A DNA stretch of 64,000 bases. It comes from Lichenostomus cassidix. Its lineage: Eukaryota; Chordata; Aves; Passeriformes; Meliphagidae. A program made the translations under genes and the position numbers. The stretch spans positions 82,243,405 to 82,307,404 of the forward strand of contig CM039182.1 of the NCBI GenBank assembly GCA_008360975.2. Direction: 5' to 3'. Positions 55,951 through 64,000 of the stretch are shown here, piece after piece. Below the pieces are notes generated by a model. It was not told the origin of the DNA. It searched no databases and was given only the letters and a program-made list of their open reading frames with translations. How positions within the stretch are numbered: the stretch's first letter is position 1; the number at the start of each line of letters is the position of its first letter.

Positions 55951-58900
55951 AATTATGATGTATAGATCCAGAGAAAGTTTGGAAAAAAGAGAATAATCCA
56001 GTAACATTTTGCTGCATAGGTAAATACTCATTATTTTAGTAAATAATTATGAATGTACTGTGAAGGTGTATCAGTGTCTAGTTTTTAGCTCTAACACTGT
56101 TACCATAAATAAAATATAACATTTTATTAAATACACATAATCAAACTTTGCGGGTTTTTAATTCCACCAAGCTTTGAATCTTGGTTCAAACCCTTCTAAG
56201 TAGCATCCAATTACTATAAGATCCAATGATTAAGAAGTGATAGGAGAGAGACACTCTTGTAAAACAATAGTATTGCATGCTGATAAACAAGCATATCTCT
56301 CAGGTACCATAAAATGAACCACTTCTGCTTACCAAAGATGCTGGGGCCAAAATTGTGATGTTTCAAACAAACATTATTTGTTTTATTCCCTTCCTCCCCT
56401 CTCCTTTGTCTTCCCTCTCATGTTTTGTTTTTTTTCTCTTCTCTCTTTCTCACTGGCCCACTCTCTTTTTTGCCTTTTCTGCTCCCTCATTTCTTTCTGT
56501 GAAAGCTGATTGTCTGTGGAGAGGAATTCATAGAGGACATTTAACATTCTACAGTATAATTTCAAATCATACTTGTACAAGTTGACCTTGGCAGATTTTT
56601 CAAAGTAGGTAGTTTTATACAGCTATGGCAGTGAACCTAGTTCTTGCTTTCTTATTCGAAAAATAATCCTGCTTCCAGGTGGATGATCTATCATAATGGG
56701 AAATGAGTAGCTTATCATTACAATAAAGAAACTGGATTTTGGCTGAGAAAATAAAAAGCACACCTGTTCTTACTTTCGTACTAAGAGTGCAAGTTAAAAC
56801 AGAAGTCTGATAGTGAATATATATTGAAATTATTGAAAATAGCTGTGCTTAGCTGACTGAATCTGAAAGGTAGTTATAGCAAAAAGCTCATAGATAAGAA
56901 AGTTACAGCAAGGAAAAAATGCAAGTGAATAACATAGAGTTCAGTAGGTAAGAAAACAAAGGATGATGGGCAAGAAACTGGTTGAAAAGTGCCAACACCT
57001 TATTAGGCACATTGCAATCTTAGAAGACCGGGTTTCCATTAAGGAAGGTTGTCAGAGTTTATTTTTTTCATTGTTCTCTTCAGGTGCAAAATGATTTCCA
57101 AGAAGATATTGAATGATTGGTTTCAAAGCATCTGAGGAACTGAATAGAATGCCCAGACTTTCCTTTGTTCTTCCACTCCAGTCTTCCCATCCTGCATTTG
57201 AATCCATTTACTGGTTTTTCTATTACATTTGCTTTAGATTGCTGTTTCTTTAACTGTATTTCTTATTTGACTTCTTTCATAATGCTTTCTCTACAGCCTT
57301 GTTTTCTCTTCTTTCACCCACAATCTGTACCTCCTCCCTTTTCATACTGTCTATCACTGCACTCATGAACAGTTGATAACACATCAATATGAGTTCCCAA
57401 TGCATCCACTGCTCACCTGTAGTTTACCTTTCTTTTCTCAAAGTTTCTCCTTTTACAGGATTCATTAAGCAACTTAAGCAAATGAAAAATTTGTGAACTA
57501 TTGGCAGCTTTCAACAAATTATAGTTGTGATATTCATTTAGTGTCAAAAATACTGTTGGTTTCATATTTTTCACAGAAGAAAACAGTTAGTATAGAGGAG
57601 TACATCTTTGTGTGGTTTCAGGAACCCAAAAACCTGCAGAGAACATTTCTAATTCACACAATGTCCTTGAATGATAGATTTAGCATTTAAATCTCTTATT
57701 TAGAGGAAAGCTATATAATTAGAAGTAAATGGAGAATGTCTTACTACATAAGTTCCTGTGGAAAATCCCACACATTCTTTACTGCCAAAAAAACAAAGGG
57801 AATAACTTTTTCCCATTGAAATGAGACCTGCAGCTACCATTGCTTTCAGTGGTTCCATGAACCTGGCAGCCCAACAAGTTTCTGCACAAGCCCTCCCTTG
57901 CAAACTGCCTTGACAGGGATGGAGTCTGGCAGGCTGGCCTGTTTGTTCATTGTGCATTTGGCATATGAGTTCCTGTTTTGTGAAAAAATTTAATTTCCTA
58001 AATAAACCTGGTTTTCTCCTTTTGGGGGAACTACATCCATCAATATTCTTTGTGGCTGTGTCTGTGAGATTTGTTTGGGGACAGATATCTCAAACATACA
58101 GACAAGATCGGGGGCCAGAACAGAGGCAGGGAAACCCAGCGTGTTGTGCCTGATCACCCAGCCCTTCTATAAACCTCTGCCAAGGAAAAGTCACCATGAA
58201 CCACCATTCGGAATGATGCCAGCAGGAAGAAACAATCAAATTGCCCCATTAGCAAGGCATAAAACCTGTTTACTACTTCTTGTGTGGGGCCAGGATTATC
58301 AAGGCTAAAGTGATGAGAGCAGTTACTGTCTTCAGTAAGTCAAGTCAGTGAACACAATTCCAATAAACCATTCTGATTTCCATTCTTCTGCTCTGTACTG
58401 ATTCAAGAACACTGCAACTAATATCACACAGAAAAATAATGTTGTAGATTGCATGTGTCTGACCACTTTTTTGAGGAAAACATGACAGGAGAAAGATGTG
58501 AACTGAAAGTGCTGAGAGGCAGTAGTGACGGGTAGAAATGAGGGGTTAAGAAATTAGGAAGTCTGGGAATATTCCCATAGTGTAGGTGAGGTTGTCTATG
58601 TGGGCTTTCCATATTTACATTTATATACTTGTAACCAGACAGATTGTCTTGCATCTGACAGACAATATTAAAAAAAAAAATCAACCTTTTTTGAATGTGT
58701 CACTTTCATTTTGTTAGGTTTTTTACTACCTTTCTCCCCTCCAATTCTTTCCAAATGTTTATTGTCCTCAGTAGAGAATTTATAAAGTTTCATTGTCCAT
58801 GTCTCAGAATCATGCTGTGCTGCCTGACAACCTTGTGTATGTTTCAGACACTTGTAAAAAAGGATATATTATCATTGAGAGCAAAACTTTATTCTTCTGT

Positions 58901-59616
58901 CTAAAAGTAATTTGAGGAGGGGTGAGGGTTATGATAACACTGCAAGGTGAAATGTTTCTGGAGTGTGCCGCACATCATGTCTATCAAATATGCACCAAAC
59001 TCTCCCCTTCCTGCTCTGCATTTGAATGAATCTGCCAGCTGCCCACAGTACTTTAGAAGTATGGATAATAAATCTGGGATATTTCACAATATTTATCTTC
59101 ACAGATGTAAAGAACTATTTTGACACATTGATCAGATTTTTCACCCTGTATAGCAAATTGTCTCTAGCATTGCCTTCTTTACATGACATTTCTTCTGCAT
59201 TAATAAAAAGTCTTCTTTATGAAGCGAGCAACTTAGTAATCTCCAGCTGTTTTCATCCTCCAGTTCAAAGGACTAACAGTCAAATATAAAGGAGTGTAGA
59301 CACAGGTGCACACACACAGACCTGTATCTGTGCCATACATCCATTCTTTACATGACCAATGCTGAAGACATCTCAGTGACTTAGATTCCTTCCATATTTA
59401 AAGATTAGTCACTTATTTAAAGGTGTTTCATATTCATTAATTCTTAAAGTTCTCTCAGAGCTATGCACAGTTAGACTCCTTGGCAACATCATGGTGGTCT
59501 ACTCATTATCCTGAGATTTTGACACAAATTTTAACATCCTCTTCATTTTATCCATGGAGCCAAAAGCATCTAACATTACAAGTGAATGAATAAATGAAAT
59601 CATTCCAATCTCAGTT

Positions 59617-59680
59617 AAAAAAAAAAAAAAAAAAAGAAACAAAACCACAAACAAACTAAACACAAAACTAGCCAAACAAA
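59617..59680. repeat. A19 homopolymer and A-rich tail
   Basis: Nineteen A residues (59617-59635) are followed by degenerate A/C-rich sequence to about 59680, similar in texture to the tract at 19383-19435. No retrogene body is recognisable next to it. Confidence 0.85.
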
Positions 59681-59885
59681 GCCCTGTCTGAACAGATCTG
59701 AAAAAATTTTTGACCCTGAGAGGTAGCACAGGCAGATCAGAAAGAGTACAGAATGAGGAAAAAAATTCAGGCAACCTTGTATCATTCTGCTTCATCTAAC
59801 TCTTGCTTTGATCCCTCTGATCAGCATCTCATCACTAAAAACCTTGAAACTATAGCACACCATAAACCATTTTGGGTTTTATTAC

Positions 59886-60033
59886 AGAGTCCTAGAACCA
59901 TAGGACTCTATGGTTGCGCTGGCTGGGGGGATCATCCAGTTCCAAGTTCCCTGCCATGGGCAGGGACACCTTCCACTAGACCAGGTTACTTAGAGCCCCA
60001 TCCAAACTGGCCTTGAAAACTTCCAGGCATGAG
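59886..60033 (-). mobile_element. CR1 LINE 3' fragment
   Basis: The plus strand carries a scrambled octamer tail ('gagtcctagaaccataggactctatggttg'), then 'gatcatccagttccaagttccctgccatgggcagggacaccttccactagaccaggttact', and 'agccccatccaaactggccttgaaaacttccaggcatg', given here as pieces. It is a minus-strand copy of about 150 bp. The central block is close to the CR1 consensus as I remember it. Confidence 0.94.
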
Positions 60034-63000
60034 GAATTTATTACATTAGATTTGCCTCCAGAGGGTTTATCAAATAGAATAACTTATATACAAAAGGTAA
60101 GTGAAATCACAGGGAGAAAATGCAGATAAATAATAGCCATTTAAGTCAGTAAAGCAAAAATGGGACAACAAAAAACCCTGGATGCTAAAACAAAAAAAAG
60201 TCGGTTAGCTTGCCCAAAGCAGCACAGGACAGGGTAGGTAAACTTAAGCCAAGGAGCATAATCAAAAAGTAGCTAGATGAAGTCTTATAACTTGTATTAT
60301 ATAAGTCCAAAGTTCTACTAGTCCCTTCTGATTTCATGAATTAATGAACACAGATTTAAATTCAAAATTTGTAAGTAACAATGAAATTTTGCACTTGTCT
60401 ATACTATCAAGGCTATGAATAAGCTTTAAAACCAGCAGTGTTTGTTGGACAGACATATTTTACAGAGAAGAAAACTAAAGTTCAGTGAATGAATTTATGT
60501 GGTCAAGACCATGCAACTAACATTGACAAAAATATGAAAAAACTCTAAAATGTATGCCTTGGCCACTAGCAAAAATCAGAAGATTATAGGAAGCAAGTCA
60601 ACACAATTCAAAACTTGTGATAAAATTTGTAAACACCAAGATTAAACTGTGGAAGGTAGGTTATTTACCTGCACAAAATAGATAATACTTTTAACTAGGA
60701 CTGATCTTTGTTTTAGAATGTACACATGTAAATACACTGGTACTTTTATGGTGGTATGTAATTTCCTAAAAAATAAGAGTACTGCTTGTTTGGGCAGTGT
60801 GAAACAGAATGGTCAAATAAAAGTAGTTAAGTAGTCACTCCATTCTATTGCAAATTAAAAACTCCTAAAAGAGCTTTTCCATTATTTCTCCTGAGATGCT
60901 TGTCCATCTAAGTATTAGGGCAGTAAGAGACGTCTTTTAGAGGGCTGGTGTTCCTTTTCTTCATAGCTTGTTGACTAGGAATGTTTGAAATGCATTAATC
61001 CTGAAGTGATAATGCATCATGTTTACCGTGTGTCCTCTTTGCTTACAATAGTGGACATTCAATATTTTAAGTGCCTCTTCATGTCCCTTCTGTAAGAAAT
61101 TATGGACATGCATGTAGTTTTAAAGTAGTCATACTTTTGACTTGATTACACATCTGCACATTCCTTATACAAGAGGCAAAGATAAATGGTATGATGAAAA
61201 TGCACTTAAATGGTTTATACTGACTTAAAAGAAAAACTACACTAAATAAATCCAGCAAAAGACTTTCAGTCCTATTATAGTAATAAAATTACAGCCTGGG
61301 CTGGAGTTAGCTAAACTCTGACAATACTTCTGCACACTGTCTCCATCCTACTCCCAACTCACAAATACATCATATAAAAGAGGCTGAGTGGAGTGAGCAA
61401 AAGTACACAGAAGCCTGAATTATTTTTTGAACAAAGAAATTTATGTTTCATAATTCAGTGGTATTTATTGAAGTTCCAGTTCTGTCACTTAAAGAGATGG
61501 AGCAATATATGAACCAGAGTATTTATCTATATATTTCAGTGGTGCTGCCTATCGTGCAAGTTACAACACAGTGGAGGAAGCGTGGCAGAATCAAGGGTAC
61601 ATTATTTCCTGTACAAGATCTGTAGAATTTCATATTCAGTGTCTAATCAGTGCTCCAACTAAACTCTCAGTAACTTTCTGTCCTAGTAAAGATAGCAGTG
61701 GGCATATTTTGGTGTTAAGTTCACATTTAAAGTGAAATATTGCATATGTTGTTCCATATATTGCTCTTGAGAACACAATAACAATGTGAGCAATTTATGG
61801 TATACTTTGGCAGAAGAACGGGGATGAATTGAATTTATTTCCACAGGAAATACTTTTGCAATCCCAGTTCTCACTCAGAAAATAAAAACATATTGCTGAG
61901 CAGCTGGGGAAATCACCTAAAATGCACATATATCCTGCAGTCTAGAATCACAGTCACAGTTGCCAGGTAACTTTTTTGAAATTTAAGAGATCTGATTATG
62001 GTCACTTTTCTTAGTGAATAACTAGAAAGAAATGGAGGACTGTCTTTCCTAGAGAATCAATGTAAATAACAGCATGCTGAATAATTTTTTTTCCAAATCA
62101 CTGTGGGCTAGGCAGAGCTGTAGAAACAGCTTAAGAAGTGGTGCACACATTTCAGTAGATTTAGATTCAAAATACATTGCTCTTTGGACCCTTAACTACA
62201 AGATTTCATTTCCTACCTATTACCTCCTTGCTCTGAATGAATGACAAATGAGGGAGGTTAGAAGCAGCCAGAAAAAGGCATTTCAGTCCCATACAACATT
62301 GAAATTCCAAGCAATGTTTCATAAAATTGTCAAGAAATAGAATTTTCCATTAATCTAAAGGGTTTTGTTCCCATATTGATTTTTCTGCTACACAACACAG
62401 GAATGTTGACTACAGAAAGATGTTTTGAAAGGAAAAACTAAATCAGAGAGTAATGGGAGAAGTAATTTTTTTCATGCCTTACCATGCTGCCTGTCTGGCC
62501 AGCACTCACTGCTGTCTAGTACACATAGGGAAATGTCATTCAGTTTGGGAAGCACTGGTGACATAATATTAAAGTCAACAGTAGGGCACCACAGTAAGCC
62601 AATAACTTCTTTCATCAAGCAAGTTATGATTTTCTTATCTCCCTCGTAAGTCATTTTAGCTGTGCATCCTGTTTTGCTGAACAGTGCTGTAAAATAATTC
62701 CATAAGCAATCACTAATAAGATTACAGCTCTGAAAGGTGTAAAGATAACAAAAGATTGGCGGAGAAAAGTCATCATTTTCTTTATACAAAGTGTGTAGAG
62801 GGTTTTATATATACATGTAATAAATCAGCGTTTCAAAGGGTGAAGATAAGTCATATCAGTCAAGAATGAAAAAAAAAACCTAGAACATTTTCTCTTTTAT
62901 GTTTTTGTTTTTAGGAGATGTAGGAATTGAACATTAATATCTTCTTCCCATGACAAGTAGTTAATGTTATCTATATGCTCTTTTTCCTTTTTTACAATAT

Positions 63001-64000
63001 GTTACTTCCCTGAAGGTTTACATGAATTTTTTTCATTGTACTGTGGCTGGTAGGCACAGTATCTCTCAGAAAATAATGTCAAACTGTTAATTACCATGAG
63101 CAGTACTTAAATAAGCTGATCTGATCTGTTATATTTAAAATCCTTCCCTCTGAAATGCTAGCTGAACATCAGACTGTTCTATTCTTTAAGTGCCATAGTT
63201 ATTTCACTGGGACTGTCATGCCTAGTATTCATGTTTTTTTGGACAAAACACACATGAATGCAGGTATTTGTTTTGTAAATATAGCTGTGTCTTTTTTAAT
63301 GACATGCAGAACTTGTCTTATCCAGTTTGCTCATGATTCTGTCTTTGCATCTCATAATTCAGTACAATTCTTTTGTGGTTTTGTGTGTACTGAGAAGGAC
63401 AGGAAGAAAAGAGAGGAAGATAAAGAGGCAAATAATAAGAGGTACGGTCAAAATTTAAAGCTATTTCCAATCACGAATACTTCCTGCGAGAGACATGAAC
63501 AAGACAAGTGTTTTGATTAACATCAAGAATATTTCAAGCAGCATTATTTACAAAAGCATGCAGGGATGACATTGCATAATAATGAGGTATAATAAAACCG
63601 TTGGTGCAGATGTGGAAAAAGTATTATTACCCTACTTTCTTTAAAATAGTAATTCCTGTATTATTTTTCATTGATTTATTATCATGCCCTGAGACAAAAC
63701 AAAGTAACTTTTTTCACAAGAACCTTTAGACAAAGCTGTAAATGAGAGAAAAAAATTTCAAGATACAAACTTAAAACTGGTTTTACATTGGAGCACTGAA
63801 ATCAATAATCTAATCTTAAAATACTCTCTTATTAGGAACTTTATTTTCATTATTTAAAAATGGAGAAATATATTTTCTAGTGCATTAAAAAGAGATTAAA
63901 AGGGTGATGGCACCACTTAATTTTCATTATGTTCCTCAGGAAACTGACTAGAAAAATATTTTGAGTAGAAACTGAATATACAACCCTCAAAGTTCAGGCA
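60034..64000. other. Unique AT-rich DNA to the window end
   Basis: No gene, LTR or LINE was recognised. The 121-codon plus-strand frame at 63155-63520 ends in a basic/acidic low-complexity stretch and resembles no protein I know. It has no neighbouring exon-like context. Confidence 0.5.

Larger units (their letters stand above)
53141..59885. other. Unique DNA without a recognised gene
   Basis: No LTR or LINE was recognised. It includes a T15 run at 55936-55950, very AT-rich repeat-free sequence at 55560-56330, a pyrimidine-rich tract at 56385-56460, and A19 followed by A-rich sequence at 59617-59680. A purine-rich, GC-richer patch lies at 54340-54620. An AATAAA followed by T-rich sequence at 58001-58020 resembles an LTR end, but no LTR could be delimited. 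Confidence 0.5.

Noticed and set aside
57960..58110. AATAAA (58001-58006) followed by T-rich sequence resembling an LTR R/U5 end and leader
   Set aside because: No TG...CA termini, TATA box or target duplication could be paired with it, so an LTR could not be delimited.
63155..63520. 121-codon plus-strand open frame with a charged C-terminal stretch
   Set aside because: No similarity recognised, and the charged stretch is low complexity (gaagaaaagagagg-type).

Overview
The window reads as vertebrate nuclear DNA from a bird, probably a songbird or close relative. The evidence is the repeat content: at least eight truncated copies of the avian CR1 LINE, several carrying the CR1 3' end with its degenerate octamer tail (ATTCTATG-like), and six avian-type endogenous-retrovirus solo LTRs. 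Base composition is AT-rich and depleted of CpG outside the youngest repeats. There are no bacterial-type operons, and no rRNA, tRNA or CRISPR features were recognised.

No protein-coding gene or exon could be recognised. The open reading frames are short (156 codons at most) and overlap each other on both strands. They occur about as often as expected by chance in DNA of this composition, or they lie inside repeats. The only coding remnants identified are C-terminal pieces of the CR1 ORF2 (reverse transcriptase) protein near 17363-17572 on the minus strand and 52957-53084 on the plus strand. The window is therefore best read as a gene desert or the inside of a very large intron.

Layout: 1-3780 unique AT-rich DNA with one perfect hairpin near 2.35 kb; 3781-3960 CR1; 5863-6432 ERVL-like solo LTR (+) with target duplication GCCAT; 6.4-15.6 kb unique; 15623-16685 1.06-kb solo LTR (-); 17261-17572 CR1; 18190-18796 ERVK-like solo LTR (+) with perfect 6-bp duplication TATAGG; 20994-21128 CR1; 25540-26848 1.3-kb solo LTR (-) with several internal minisatellites and duplication GGCTC; 27435-27468 A-tract/G-tract; 37142-37652 solo LTR (+) with duplication GAGAT; 37919-38040 CR1; 39792-39817 (GA)n; 41115-41267 CR1; 42045-42080 (GAT)12; 44214-45275 second copy of the 15.6-kb LTR family (-); 49404-49460 and 52957-53140 CR1; 59886-60033 CR1; then unique DNA to 64000.

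All six retroviral insertions appear as solo LTRs, the products of LTR-LTR recombination, so no gag, pol or env remains. The most distinctive structure is the 25.5-26.8 kb LTR. Between its duplicated TATA box and its polyadenylation signal it holds three minisatellite arrays (14-, 18- and about 32-bp units) plus a GA microsatellite. No new gene system was found. The hunt results are mainly repeat architecture, a stable hairpin, one exon-like segment at 46371-46490, and candidate noncoding conserved blocks. All family names are from recognition by eye and were not checked against a repeat library.
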